Virus record (IMG/VR): IMGVR_UViG_3300028666_000009
Coordinates: 1-42,734 of that record
DNA length: 42,734 nt
Strand: one strand, 5' to 3'
From: a virus
Below the pieces are notes generated by a model. It did not search any database and was not told the origin of the DNA. It saw only the letters and a list, made by a program, of their open reading frames with translations. Of the stretch, positions 32,942-42,346 are shown piece by piece. The position numbers were made by a program, and so were the translations under genes. Positions within the stretch are counted from its first letter, which is position 1. Each line of letters starts with the position of its first letter.

Positions 32942-34132
32942 TTGGACTTACTGAGCGATGTGATTACCTATGTTAGAAGGATTATAAAAACTCCTTCTAA
33001 TACGTCTATAAGCAATGAGTTGATTATAGACTACATAAACAGGTTTTGGATAAACGATGTTGATGCGAGGATTCAGTTATTTGATCTGAAGACGAAGTAT
33101 CAGTTTCAGACGACTCCGGGAGTGGATAAATACAACATGCCGTTGTATAGCATACAACTGGAGGACACTGACTCTGAGATTAGTTATTATCCCGTGTATC
33201 AAGGCTTTATATCACCAGCATATATCAATGGTGTACAGGTGCCTTTGCAGACGCAACCTAACCTGTTTTATAATATATATCCGAATATCGTTCAGAACCT
33301 TCAAGTGATAGGGACGGGTGATAATACACCAGGCCCTTATTCTCTAACTATTCCGATAGCACCGAATAATACGACACCGATAAACCCACCAGTTTCTTCG
33401 ATACTCCGCGGTCATGTGGATATCGCTGGAGTGATTGCAACAGGGACTAATCCTATTGTTGATCCACCTGTTACAACGGAGTTTATTACAGACATTCCAA
33501 CAACTAGCGTTGATTCTTGTGTGTTTATCACTTCTATTGATGCTACTGGTGCTAATGTTGTTGTGGCAGATAGCGGACAGTTTCTAGCTAGCCATGTGAA
33601 TTATGGATTGTTGATGTCTCCGGGAGGCGCACCATTTGGCAATACTTCTTTAGGCACATACAACATTAATTCTAATACAATCAATTATCTGACAGGCGAA
33701 TTGAATGTCACCTTTCCGGTAGCCATTCCTGATGGTGCTAATATCAATGCACAAGTCTATTATTTCCAGACGGGATTGCCTCGGTCGATATTGTTCTACA
33801 ATAACGTTTTAACGCTGCGTGCGCCTCCTTCTACGCAGTATCTCGTTGAGTTGTATGGATACCTTACCCCAGCTGCGTTCCTGTCTACAACGACAGCAAT
33901 ACCCTTTGGATACATGTCTGAATATATCGCTCGTGGAGCTGCTAGGAAGATTCTCAGTGATACTGGGGATATGGAGCAATTTCAGTTCTATGAACCATTA
34001 TTTAAAGAGCAAGAGATGCTGGTGTGGAAGAGAGCGCAAAGGCAGTTTACAGCTAACCGTACAGAGACGATTTACAGTCAGGGGGCGATTATCGGACAAA
34101 ATGGAACCAACACTGGAGGGGGAACCCTATGA
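32942..34132 (+). CDS. Putative head-to-tail adaptor/tail structural protein
   Basis: A 396-aa protein from a TTG start at 32942 with AGAGGTTAAA upstream; no nearby ATG fits. N-terminal helices (DLLSDVITYVRRIIKTPSNT, SNELIIDYINRFWINDVDAR) are like those of adaptor proteins that insert into the portal ring, followed by beta-rich domains (QLFDLKTKYQFQTTPGVDKY) and a C-terminal helix (MEQFQFYEPLFKEQEMLVWK). The combination points to the portal adaptor or tail tube of a short-tailed phage. The unusual start may keep its copy number low. The 3' end overlaps the next gene by 4 bases. Confidence 0.7.
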   Translation: MDLLSDVITYVRRIIKTPSNTSISNELIIDYINRFWINDVDARIQLFDLKTKYQFQTTPGVDKYNMPLYSIQLEDTDSEISYYPVYQGFISPAYINGVQVPLQTQPNLFYNIYPNIVQNLQVIGTGDNTPGPYSLTIPIAPNNTTPINPPVSSILRGHVDIAGVIATGTNPIVDPPVTTEFITDIPTTSVDSCVFITSIDATGANVVVADSGQFLASHVNYGLLMSPGGAPFGNTSLGTYNINSNTINYLTGELNVTFPVAIPDGANINAQVYYFQTGLPRSILFYNNVLTLRAPPSTQYLVELYGYLTPAAFLSTTTAIPFGYMSEYIARGAARKILSDTGDMEQFQFYEPLFKEQEMLVWKRAQRQFTANRTETIYSQGAIIGQNGTNTGGGTL

Positions 34133-34698
34133 GTTTTACATATAATGATAATGTTCCAGCAACAAACAATAACCCATCTTTTGACCAACCGAAGATGTTG
34201 GAAAACACTATTTCCATAGAACAGATATGGGAGGTGGATCACTTAACATTTTCTAGTAATCCTGCTGGGACACATAAACAGTTAACATTCCATCAATTTG
34301 CAAGTCCGGCAGTTCCTGGCGCAGGGCAGCCATCTGTGGTATATCCCGGAACAAGTGCAAACCAAGTTGATATGGCACATGCTCAATTGTACTTTCAGCA
34401 TGAACTAGCTACCTTCCTTTTAAGTGCCATTAGAGCTTTTGGATCATTTTCTTTCACAGATGGAGCAACAACATTTGTAAATTCTTATAATTGTGCTTCT
34501 TTAACTGTTACCACTTCACCAAGACTTGCCACAGTTACTTTAAACACAAATTGTACATCTGGAACATCATTTGTAGTAGTTCCATTTATCAATGGTGGAG
34601 ATACTTTAACGTATACGATTGCAGCAAATACTGTTCAGTTTACTACTGGTACAGGTGGTGTTAATAAAGTTGTCAGTTTCATTGTATTGCAGGTGTAG
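34129..34698 (+). CDS. Tail/virion structural protein, 189 aa
   Basis: MSFTYNDNVPATNNNPSFDQ, then DQPKMLENTISIEQIWEVDH and LTFHQFASP, followed by a beta-rich tail (VTLNTNCTSGTSFVVVPFIN). The pattern 'NvP......PS.DqP.M..N...I..i...dH..F......G.H....f' is common for tail-fibre base domains that bind the tail. Overlaps both neighbours. Probable fibre-anchor or receptor-binding part. Confidence 0.7.
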   Translation: MSFTYNDNVPATNNNPSFDQPKMLENTISIEQIWEVDHLTFSSNPAGTHKQLTFHQFASPAVPGAGQPSVVYPGTSANQVDMAHAQLYFQHELATFLLSAIRAFGSFSFTDGATTFVNSYNCASLTVTTSPRLATVTLNTNCTSGTSFVVVPFINGGDTLTYTIAANTVQFTTGTGGVNKVVSFIVLQV

Positions 34699-37467
34699 AT
34701 GGGAAACAAACTTGTCGTTGGCCCAATCAATCGAGGATTAAAGAACGATCGCATAGCATTTGTGATCGACAACGATTCATTTCCCAATCTTTTTAACGCC
34801 TATCAATGGCGGGGACGAGTTAAGCGGAAGAGGGGAACATCTTTTCTTGGTAGATTGACACGATATTTTAATTCATTGAGTGCTGCGTATGGTAGTACAA
34901 CGACGATAACATTAGATGGAAGTGGTAATGGTAACTTGCTGATAGGTTTTTTGTTACAGACTAATGGTAACATTGTACCGGGATCGGTAACAATTACAGC
35001 GCCAGGCCCAACCGTTTTTACAGACCCGGGAATGGATGGTTCCTTAAGTCCTAGCGGAACGATTAATTATGCTACCGGAGCGATCACTATTCTAGCAAAA
35101 GCAGGAGTAGCTGTATCGGCAGTCTTTAGATATTATCCTGATCTCCCGGTAATGGGATTAAGGGACTTCGTTGATGCAACAGCGCAATTTCCTAATACCT
35201 TAGGTTTTGATACTAGATATTCCTACAACATTGGTGTCAATGAGCCTATCAGTATTTATGATGTTAGCTTCTACAAGAATCCGGCAACAGATGCTTATAC
35301 AAACTATGTCCAGAAAACAGTAGAGACACCTACTTCGTGGAATGGTGAAGACTATCAGCAGTTTTGGACGGTGAACTATCAAGGCGCTTTATGGGCGACT
35401 AATGGGATACCAGTACCATTTGTTTCTACGAAGATAGGTATGCAATTTAAAACTATATCGGTAGTGGATAACATCACTGGAGGGCCACCAGCGGTTGCAA
35501 GATTGCATATAGCAACTCATGGATTGGTTGAAGGTGATTTTGTATTTGTTAATGAAGTGGTAACAACTACAGGAATTAACTTCCAAACAGGATATGTGAC
35601 AAGTGTAGATCCTCAAGACCCAGGTTTTGTGGATGTTACTTTCCCTAATGCTACAATTGCTACTGATGGAACTGGAGGGATAGCACAATATCTCACAAGT
35701 CGTTCCGATGTGACTAAAGACTGTCTGCGGTTCTATGATGGTGATCCGACAAATGGAAGTTCAACAGCACCAGTATTAAATGGTCACAAGGGATGGGTGA
35801 ACTTTGCACCTCCGTTATCACAAGATAATTTCAGTGTGGGTAATCTTCCTGCTGCTAAATATTACTTGGTAGGTGCCCGTGTAATCCAACCATATAAAGA
35901 CCGACTGTTATTCTTTGGGCCTGTGGTACAGACTTCTACAGGTGCGCCTATCTATCTTCAAGATACCGTAGTGTATAGCCAGAATGGAACAGCCTATTAT
36001 ACAGCTTCTTACACAAATTCACCTGACGCCACAAAAGAAACTCCAACAACAGCAACAACAGTTTTCAATCCTATTTTAGTCCCTGCAAATCAATCGGCAA
36101 CATCTCCGGCATATTTTGCTGATTCTACAGGTTTCGGTGGTAATATCACTGTGGGATTAGATGAGCCTATAAATACAGTGTCTTCCAATGAAGATGTATT
36201 GATCTTAGGGTTTACAACTAATCAAGTTAGACTTGTATATACAGGAATTGATGTTCTTCCTTTCAACTTCTTCCTTATTAACTCTGAACTGGGAAGTTCT
36301 AGTACTTTTTCAGTCATTAACATGGATAGGGGTGTGTTGACACGTGGAGATAGGGGTTTTGTCATATCGAGCCAGGTCGAGACACAAAGGTTCGACTTAG
36401 ATATTCCCGATGAAAACTTTGAGACTAAACTTACACAGAATGGTACTGAACGATTCACCGCCCAGCGGGACTTTAAGAATGAATGGGTATATTTCACCTA
36501 TCCGGTAAACAGTATTGACTACAAATTCCCTACACAGACCCTACAATATAATTACAGGGATCAAACGTGGGGGATATTCTATGAATCATACACGACATAT
36601 GGAACGTTCAGATTAGCTACAGGATTGACCTGGGCAACTATTGGAACGAAATATCCGACATGGGGGGAGTGGAACGATCCTTGGAATGCTGGAGCGTCGA
36701 CATTACTGCAACCGGATGTTATCGCAGGTAATCAACAAGGCTTTGTAGTCTATAGAGAAGAAGGAACTGGAGAGTCTAATTCACTTTACATTAGAGATAT
36801 ATCTGCAGGTGTACTAACAGTTCCAGATCACTGCCTGAGTGAAGGCGATTACATTACAATTAGTGGATGTTTAGGAACGATCTCAACAGAAGTTAATGGT
36901 TTGGTATTTTCGGTGCAGGCACCTGTAACGACTGACACCTTTGCTTTAAATCCACCAATTGCAAGCGGCACTTATTTCGGCGGTGGCCTTATCAAGAGAA
37001 TGTATAATCCTTTCATTCAGTCTAAGCAGTTCCCGGTATCTTGGGAGATGATGAGGAAGACAAGGCTTGGCCCACAGCAATATCTTCTGACAAAGACACC
37101 TAATTCCCAGATTACATTGCTGATATACTTAAGCCAAGATGGTGATAATGCCTATAATCAGACACCGATAAATCCTGATCCGAATGCACCGAATAATGCT
37201 TTGGTTTACAGTACGATATTATATACCTGCCCGGAGAGTACCAATCTCGGTCTTACTCCTCTTACAACCAATCTACAGATGCCTACAGCGGTAGCGCAGC
37301 AGCAGATATGGCATAGGGTGAACACATCACTGATTGGTGATACTGTTCAGGTTGCCTTTACGATGAGTGATGAGCAGATGAGAGACCCTAACCTTATCCA
37401 TCAGTTTGCAGAGATAGAGGTTCATGGATTCATCTTAGATGTTTCGGGGAGTTCACTACTGGCATGA
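34699..37467 (+). CDS. Large tail nozzle-like protein (gp10/nozzle type)
   Basis: A 922-aa protein, MGNKLVVGPINRGLKNDRIA, FVIDNDSFPNLFNAYQWRGR and VKRKRGTSFLGRL: the start is typical of large nozzle or hub proteins of short-tailed phages ('gg.n..l......f..L.Na..r.g.v.kR.G'). The middle has beta-propeller-like WD-type strands (YKDRLLFFGPVV, NEDVLILGFTTNQVRL, EWVYFTYPVNSIDYKF, QTWGIFYESYTTYGTFRLAT), and near ~690-750 a barrel repeat of the FCCH style (VPDHCLSEGDYITISGCLGT). Forms the tail hub through which DNA leaves. Complete and the largest protein here. Confidence 0.78.
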   Translation: MGNKLVVGPINRGLKNDRIAFVIDNDSFPNLFNAYQWRGRVKRKRGTSFLGRLTRYFNSLSAAYGSTTTITLDGSGNGNLLIGFLLQTNGNIVPGSVTITAPGPTVFTDPGMDGSLSPSGTINYATGAITILAKAGVAVSAVFRYYPDLPVMGLRDFVDATAQFPNTLGFDTRYSYNIGVNEPISIYDVSFYKNPATDAYTNYVQKTVETPTSWNGEDYQQFWTVNYQGALWATNGIPVPFVSTKIGMQFKTISVVDNITGGPPAVARLHIATHGLVEGDFVFVNEVVTTTGINFQTGYVTSVDPQDPGFVDVTFPNATIATDGTGGIAQYLTSRSDVTKDCLRFYDGDPTNGSSTAPVLNGHKGWVNFAPPLSQDNFSVGNLPAAKYYLVGARVIQPYKDRLLFFGPVVQTSTGAPIYLQDTVVYSQNGTAYYTASYTNSPDATKETPTTATTVFNPILVPANQSATSPAYFADSTGFGGNITVGLDEPINTVSSNEDVLILGFTTNQVRLVYTGIDVLPFNFFLINSELGSSSTFSVINMDRGVLTRGDRGFVISSQVETQRFDLDIPDENFETKLTQNGTERFTAQRDFKNEWVYFTYPVNSIDYKFPTQTLQYNYRDQTWGIFYESYTTYGTFRLATGLTWATIGTKYPTWGEWNDPWNAGASTLLQPDVIAGNQQGFVVYREEGTGESNSLYIRDISAGVLTVPDHCLSEGDYITISGCLGTISTEVNGLVFSVQAPVTTDTFALNPPIASGTYFGGGLIKRMYNPFIQSKQFPVSWEMMRKTRLGPQQYLLTKTPNSQITLLIYLSQDGDNAYNQTPINPDPNAPNNALVYSTILYTCPESTNLGLTPLTTNLQMPTAVAQQQIWHRVNTSLIGDTVQVAFTMSDEQMRDPNLIHQFAEIEVHGFILDVSGSSLLA

Positions 37468-37931
37468 GTTCACCTGTTGCAAATCAAGTTGCTTATCTTA
37501 GGACATCAAGGCTGTTCCCGGAGGAACTGGGGCAGTTGGTGGTGGAGGTTAACCGCAGTTACAATGATATTGCTGCTGCTGTTAATAGTCGCACTATTGG
37601 ACTGTTTCCGGTAAACCGTCCAGCGATCAACGGGGAAGAGTGGTTTTTGACATCTCAGAGGCAGCAAGGTCTTAGACAGGTGTATACCTTCACCGCAGCA
37701 GGAAACGTCCCCCATGGCCTTAAGTTTACGTCTATTGCACAGTTTACGACAGCCTATGGTTCCTTCTTTGATGGAACGAACTATTATGGTGTTATCTATG
37801 GTAGCGATCAGCCCATATTGGGACAGATATCGTTTTATATCACACCGACTAACATAGTCATTTTAGATGGTACGATGACACCTACAATTCAGAAAGGAAC
37901 CATTGTGTTGCAATGGATTAGTAATGTTTGA
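37464..37931 (+). CDS. Tail-associated protein, 155 aa
   Basis: MSSPVANQVAYLRTSRLFPE..., with helical N-terminus (LGQLVVEVNRSYNDIAAAVN) and a beta-sandwich C-terminal half (RQVYTFTAAGNVPHGLKFTS ... TNIVILDGTMTPTIQKGTIV-LQWISNV). The shape 'R.FP.d...l......Y..IA..VN.R.IG.f.......g..W......+...R..y....' is common to small tail-needle or fibre-base proteins of short-tailed phages. Start overlaps the nozzle gene by ATGA. Confidence 0.72.
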   Translation: MSSPVANQVAYLRTSRLFPEELGQLVVEVNRSYNDIAAAVNSRTIGLFPVNRPAINGEEWFLTSQRQQGLRQVYTFTAAGNVPHGLKFTSIAQFTTAYGSFFDGTNYYGVIYGSDQPILGQISFYITPTNIVILDGTMTPTIQKGTIVLQWISNV

Positions 37932-37961
37932 GATGTTACCTTAAAAGAAAAGGGGACAATT

Positions 37962-38528
37962 ATGGGATCATTTGATAGGGGAAACAGCAACGCAACAGGA
38001 ACCAATTCATATTCTGGAGCTGTGACGGGGGAGAAGGTACCTAAAGGGTACAAGAAGTCTTCTGTCAATACCTATACACCTGAGATGATGGATTTGCTGA
38101 ATCAGATGTATGGACAAGTTGATCCTGATAGCTTCCTTTACAAGATGGCTATGGGAGATCAATCTGCCTTTGATGAGGTGGAAACACCAGCCCTTAAGCA
38201 GTTTTCGGCTTTGCAAGGTAATATGGCTTCCCGTTTCAGTGGTATGGGGATGGGTGCTAGGAACTCTAGCGGCTTCCAGAATACGTCCAATCAAGCAGCC
38301 ACAGACTTTGCCGAACAGTTAGCCTCCCAGCGCATGAATATGAGGTTTAAAGCCTTAGAAGAGTTGATGGGATTTAGCGATAAATTACTTGGTCGCAACC
38401 CATATGATACTCAATTGCAAGAGAAACAGAAACCGTGGTGGCAAGAAGCTGCTATTGGTTTGGCTAATACAGCAGGACAAGAAGCAGTGAAAAGTGGAAT
38501 GAGGGGCGCGAGCGTAGCAGGATTATAG
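37962..38528 (+). CDS. Internal virion (ejection) protein, 188 aa
   Basis: MGSFDRGNSNATGTNSYSGA, then EKVPKGYKKSSVNTYTPEMM and SRFSGMGMGARNSSGFQNTS. A Gly/Ser/Met-rich helical protein with a C-terminal amphipathic helix (EAAIGLANTAGQEAVKSGMR), in the place and style of ejection proteins such as P22 gp7. Acts by entering the host envelope with DNA; inferred from composition and order. Confidence 0.65.
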   Translation: MGSFDRGNSNATGTNSYSGAVTGEKVPKGYKKSSVNTYTPEMMDLLNQMYGQVDPDSFLYKMAMGDQSAFDEVETPALKQFSALQGNMASRFSGMGMGARNSSGFQNTSNQAATDFAEQLASQRMNMRFKALEELMGFSDKLLGRNPYDTQLQEKQKPWWQEAAIGLANTAGQEAVKSGMRGASVAGL

Positions 38529-38547
38529 CAGGTTAAAAGGAGAACAG

Positions 38548-39750
38548 ATGATACAGGTATTACCGAAAGTTCGTTCTTTTGGGGAAGAGTTTGGAAGGGC
38601 GTTAGGGACTGGAGCCGGACAAGGGCTGAGTGAAGGGTTAGAAGAGCGCCGTCATAAAAAGTCGCTATCAGAATCAAACGCAGCATACAAGAAAAACTAC
38701 GATATAGATCTTGAAGGTATTGAAGACCCAGCAGAGCGAAAAACTATCATTGCTGAGAAGTTAAGAGGTCAGACTAAACGTGAACAGGATGAATTTGAAT
38801 CTCCAAAAGAAAAGCAATACTACGACATTTTAGAAAGAACTTACGGAAAGCAATTTGCTGATCTATGGAAGGGAGCTTCGGAAGGTGGAAGAACAGCACT
38901 TTTAAAAACAGCATTGGATTTAGGTCAAAGAGGTATCAATTTCGGTGAACAGTTAATGCAAAATGCACCGGAGAAAAATCAACAACAACCTGAAATGATG
39001 AATGAGGAAGAAAACAAAATTGTTCCAAAGACAATAGATTATGATAAAGGATTAACACCTCGTGAAAGAACACAACGTCAAGAACACCGATATGCGACTA
39101 ATCTTCCGTATTTCCAAGAATCCAATGCTAAAATAAAGTCCTATGAATCAGAAAAGGATAATATCGGTATCTTGAAAGAAATATCCCCTCAAATTGGAAG
39201 TATTGAAAGATTAAATATTAATCCTCAGACAGGTGAATTGATTCTCCCGGCATTAGCATCTGCGGAAGCACAACGTTATGTTAAAACTATTAATGATTTC
39301 ACTAGAAATGCTAAAGATTCCTATGGATCAAGAGTAACAAATTTCGACTTAGTACAATTCCTCAAAAGACTCCCCACGTTGGCAAACACTGAAGAAGGAA
39401 GACGACAAATCATTGAACAACTTGAAATCATTAATGATTTGAATCTTATGCGCGAACAAGCATTGCATGATGTTATAGATGAATATGGAGGAATCAGAAA
39501 TATAGACTATGACAAAGCCGAACAGATGGCAGACAAGCGCATAGAAAAGAAAGCTAAAGAAGCAAGAACACGGTTTTCTGAGATATCTAAGAATGTGAAA
39601 AGTGAGTATGACGACAAAGTTAAATCCTATAAAGCCAAAGCTCCTAAAGGTCACGTGACAGTACGATGGGATGATGGTGAAATCTCCTATATTCCTAAAG
39701 ATAAAGTTGGTGATTTTCTTGAAGAAAGTAAAGGGAATGAGGTTCTTTGA
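38548..39750 (+). CDS. Internal virion (ejection) protein, 400 aa
   Basis: A highly charged helical protein: MIQVLPKVRSFGEEFGRALG-TGAGQGLSEGLEERRH, then extended coiled-coil-like regions (NIGILKEISPQIGSIERLNI, LEIINDLNLMREQALHDVID) and a short C-terminal beta hairpin GHVTVRWDDGEISYIPKDKV, read as 'G.v.V..ddG....IP.d'. AAAAGGAG before the ATG. Position between the 188-aa and 842-aa proteins matches the three ejection proteins of P22-like phages (inference). Confidence 0.68.
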   Translation: MIQVLPKVRSFGEEFGRALGTGAGQGLSEGLEERRHKKSLSESNAAYKKNYDIDLEGIEDPAERKTIIAEKLRGQTKREQDEFESPKEKQYYDILERTYGKQFADLWKGASEGGRTALLKTALDLGQRGINFGEQLMQNAPEKNQQQPEMMNEEENKIVPKTIDYDKGLTPRERTQRQEHRYATNLPYFQESNAKIKSYESEKDNIGILKEISPQIGSIERLNINPQTGELILPALASAEAQRYVKTINDFTRNAKDSYGSRVTNFDLVQFLKRLPTLANTEEGRRQIIEQLEIINDLNLMREQALHDVIDEYGGIRNIDYDKAEQMADKRIEKKAKEARTRFSEISKNVKSEYDDKVKSYKAKAPKGHVTVRWDDGEISYIPKDKVGDFLEESKGNEVL

Positions 39751-42278
39751 TGAATCCTGATCGTAAATCTAGATTTAATTCTGTAGCAGTTGCTGATTTA
39801 GAGACAGATGAAAGGAAGTCTAGATTTGGCTCAATCCCGGCACAACCTTTTGAAGAGAAAGAAGACACAGCATGGCAGACAGCCGGACGATATGCAGCAC
39901 AAGTATTGGAAGGTGCCGGACAATTCTTCACATGGCCATTGGATGCAATGAAAGGAATCAATCGTCACTTGAATGAAGAAACTGAAGAGATGAACAGGAT
40001 CGAACAAGAAAGAGCAGAAAGATTAGGAGGAGAACCACATGTATATAAGGGAGGAGTTGCAAAATTTCTTTCTGAAAACATTCCTACCCAGTCTGATTTA
40101 GAAGCATTCATAGAAGATAAAACAGGTCTTCCTTTAACGCCAAAGACCGAAGGTCAAAAAGCTTTAAGGATGGCATCAACAATCGCAACGGCTCCCGGAA
40201 CGGCATTACAGAAAGCAGCAGGTGCAACGACGGGCGTAGCGTCAGCAGAGAGTTTAAAAGCCGCAGGAGTACCGGAACCAATAGCCGATTTTGTAGGGTA
40301 TTTGACAGGTGGTATTGCCGGACAGAAAGCACCGGAAAGTATTGGAAAGGAAACTAAACCCTCTGGGATGCCAGTCAGACGTTTTGAAAAGCTTACCGAG
40401 CCGCATGAAGTTTCAGAGAAAAAGCTAGATCAGATTAATACAAAACTTGAGAAGGACTTCAAGACCATCTCAGACAAAATCATTGAAGAAAGTCCCGTTG
40501 GAGAGACAGCGGAAAACCTCAGAAATGATCCTTTGTTTAAATCGGAAAGTGAAAATCTTCTGAATGAGGCGAGGGAAGTTGCTGAAAGAATTAAGAAACC
40601 AGTAGAGGCTAAAGACTATAAAAAAGCTATTGCCGATGAAGCAAAACCCGAACTTAAAGGATTTAAACTTAATGAGCAGGAAAAAAGCTTTCTTAAGCAC
40701 GTCAAAGACGCTCTTGAAGAGATAAAAGATGGGAAGGTGTCAGCGGTTGAATTAGTAGAACAATATAGAAAGAACAACGCTGATCTTAAAGATTATTATG
40801 AACCTGGACAGTCTAGAGCTTTCAATAAAGGTAAAGCCGATGCGATTTTAGCTCAAAATAGGGCTATTGCCAATTTTATGGAAAAGAGTTTCCCGGAAAC
40901 TAATCTCTCTGAAGTCTTTAAAGAAGGAAATGCCAGGTGGACGAAGATCAGAGATGTCGAGACAATTGACGAATTCGTCGATGAAATGTTTAAGGAAAAA
41001 GTCAATCATAAGAAGATGAAAGAATTTTTCAATGATAAGAACTACAAACGCATATTTAAAAGATCGTTAGGTGACAAGGGTTATGCTGACTTTCAGACAT
41101 TGATGAAAGACATGATGACTTCGGAAAAGCCTTATAAAATGCTTAAAGTAGCCAAATCACAAGGTTGGGATGATTTAGCAAGAACAGGTCTCGCCTACAT
41201 GATGAAACCCGTTGTGGGGCAAGTAAAGTTCGCTATTGATACAGCAAAATACACATACAAGAAACTTTTCAATGCGATGATAGATAAGCCTAAAATCGCT
41301 GTTAACTGGAAGAAGGCTGTTGATTCTTTAGTCGCTGGAGACTTCAAAGAAGCCGAGACCCAATTCAATAAACTCAACGAGACTGTCCACCCAGAAGTGC
41401 TGCCACCAAAAGAGTTACCGTCACCGAAAGCTAAAGCTAAGGCTGTAGAAGAGCCGATTGAGGTGAAGGGAGAGCCAGTGAAGGAAAAGACACTGGAAAC
41501 TAAAGCCGAAGAAAGCCTCGAAGACTTAATGTTAAACCGGGAAAAAAATCAATTAAAAGGGTTAACACCTAAACAGTCTGCAAAAAAACTATTTGACGAC
41601 TATGGTTTGAGCGATTGGGTGGAATCAATAGTAGAACATGAAGGCATGAAAACAACTAAAGAAGTAGCAAAAGGTTTAAGAAGAGACTATGGATCAAGAG
41701 TAGAAAGAATAGAAGAAGTATCAGGTAAGACCTTAGAGGAACTTATAGAAGATATTTCAGGTGTATCATCAAAAGTAAAACAAACTCCCAAACCCAAAGA
41801 ACGTCCTCAGTTAACGCATAAAGACGAAAGCGTAAAGACTGCGGTTGAAAGGGAAAAGGGAACTAAGGAGCATAAGCCTAAATTTACGGAAGATGAAATC
41901 GCCGAATCAAGTTATGAGTATAATCCCAAATTAGGTAGAAAAGAATTAAAACCTAAAAATAAGAATAAAGAAACTAAACAGAAACCACCTGAAAAAAAGA
42001 TATCATCAGCTAAACGCCAAGATATCTCCAAAGAAGGTCTTAAGAAACAGAAAGCCTATATCCTAACCGAGATAGAGAACGCTCGCACCCGACCACCAAA
42101 TGCTGACCACGTGCATATCGACGTGCCGGGAGATGGTGAGTTTAACATCAGAAACACGGCAGATGCATTAGACAAGTTTGAGAAGGCTGTTGAGAAGAAT
42201 TGGCCGAAAGAACCTGTCAAAGACAAAAAGCCCCCCGCCCATAAGTACAAACCTAAGAAAAAGTCTAAGAATTCTTAG
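39750..42278 (+). CDS. Large internal virion (ejection) protein, 842 aa
   Basis: The last structural gene before the fibres; ATG 39750 overlaps the previous stop (ATGA). N-terminal RKSRFNSVAVADLETDERKS and GSIPAQPFEEKEDTA, then helices with small residues that could enter membranes (LRMASTIATAPGTALQKAAG, PIADFVGYLTGGIAGQKAPE; residues ~140-195), long charged coiled coils (~205-480), and a Lys/Glu/Pro-rich disordered C-terminal third (PPKELPSPKAKAKAVEEP ..., PPAHKYKPKKKSKNS). No lysozyme or protease motif seen. Likely forms part of the DNA translocation channel. Confidence 0.7.
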   Translation: MNPDRKSRFNSVAVADLETDERKSRFGSIPAQPFEEKEDTAWQTAGRYAAQVLEGAGQFFTWPLDAMKGINRHLNEETEEMNRIEQERAERLGGEPHVYKGGVAKFLSENIPTQSDLEAFIEDKTGLPLTPKTEGQKALRMASTIATAPGTALQKAAGATTGVASAESLKAAGVPEPIADFVGYLTGGIAGQKAPESIGKETKPSGMPVRRFEKLTEPHEVSEKKLDQINTKLEKDFKTISDKIIEESPVGETAENLRNDPLFKSESENLLNEAREVAERIKKPVEAKDYKKAIADEAKPELKGFKLNEQEKSFLKHVKDALEEIKDGKVSAVELVEQYRKNNADLKDYYEPGQSRAFNKGKADAILAQNRAIANFMEKSFPETNLSEVFKEGNARWTKIRDVETIDEFVDEMFKEKVNHKKMKEFFNDKNYKRIFKRSLGDKGYADFQTLMKDMMTSEKPYKMLKVAKSQGWDDLARTGLAYMMKPVVGQVKFAIDTAKYTYKKLFNAMIDKPKIAVNWKKAVDSLVAGDFKEAETQFNKLNETVHPEVLPPKELPSPKAKAKAVEEPIEVKGEPVKEKTLETKAEESLEDLMLNREKNQLKGLTPKQSAKKLFDDYGLSDWVESIVEHEGMKTTKEVAKGLRRDYGSRVERIEEVSGKTLEELIEDISGVSSKVKQTPKPKERPQLTHKDESVKTAVEREKGTKEHKPKFTEDEIAESSYEYNPKLGRKELKPKNKNKETKQKPPEKKISSAKRQDISKEGLKKQKAYILTEIENARTRPPNADHVHIDVPGDGEFNIRNTADALDKFEKAVEKNWPKEPVKDKKPPAHKYKPKKKSKNS

Positions 42279-42346
42279 TAGTTTTACGTATCCAATAAAG
42301 TGCAGACAACTTAAATTTTTGATTATACAAAATCAAGGAGTCTGTT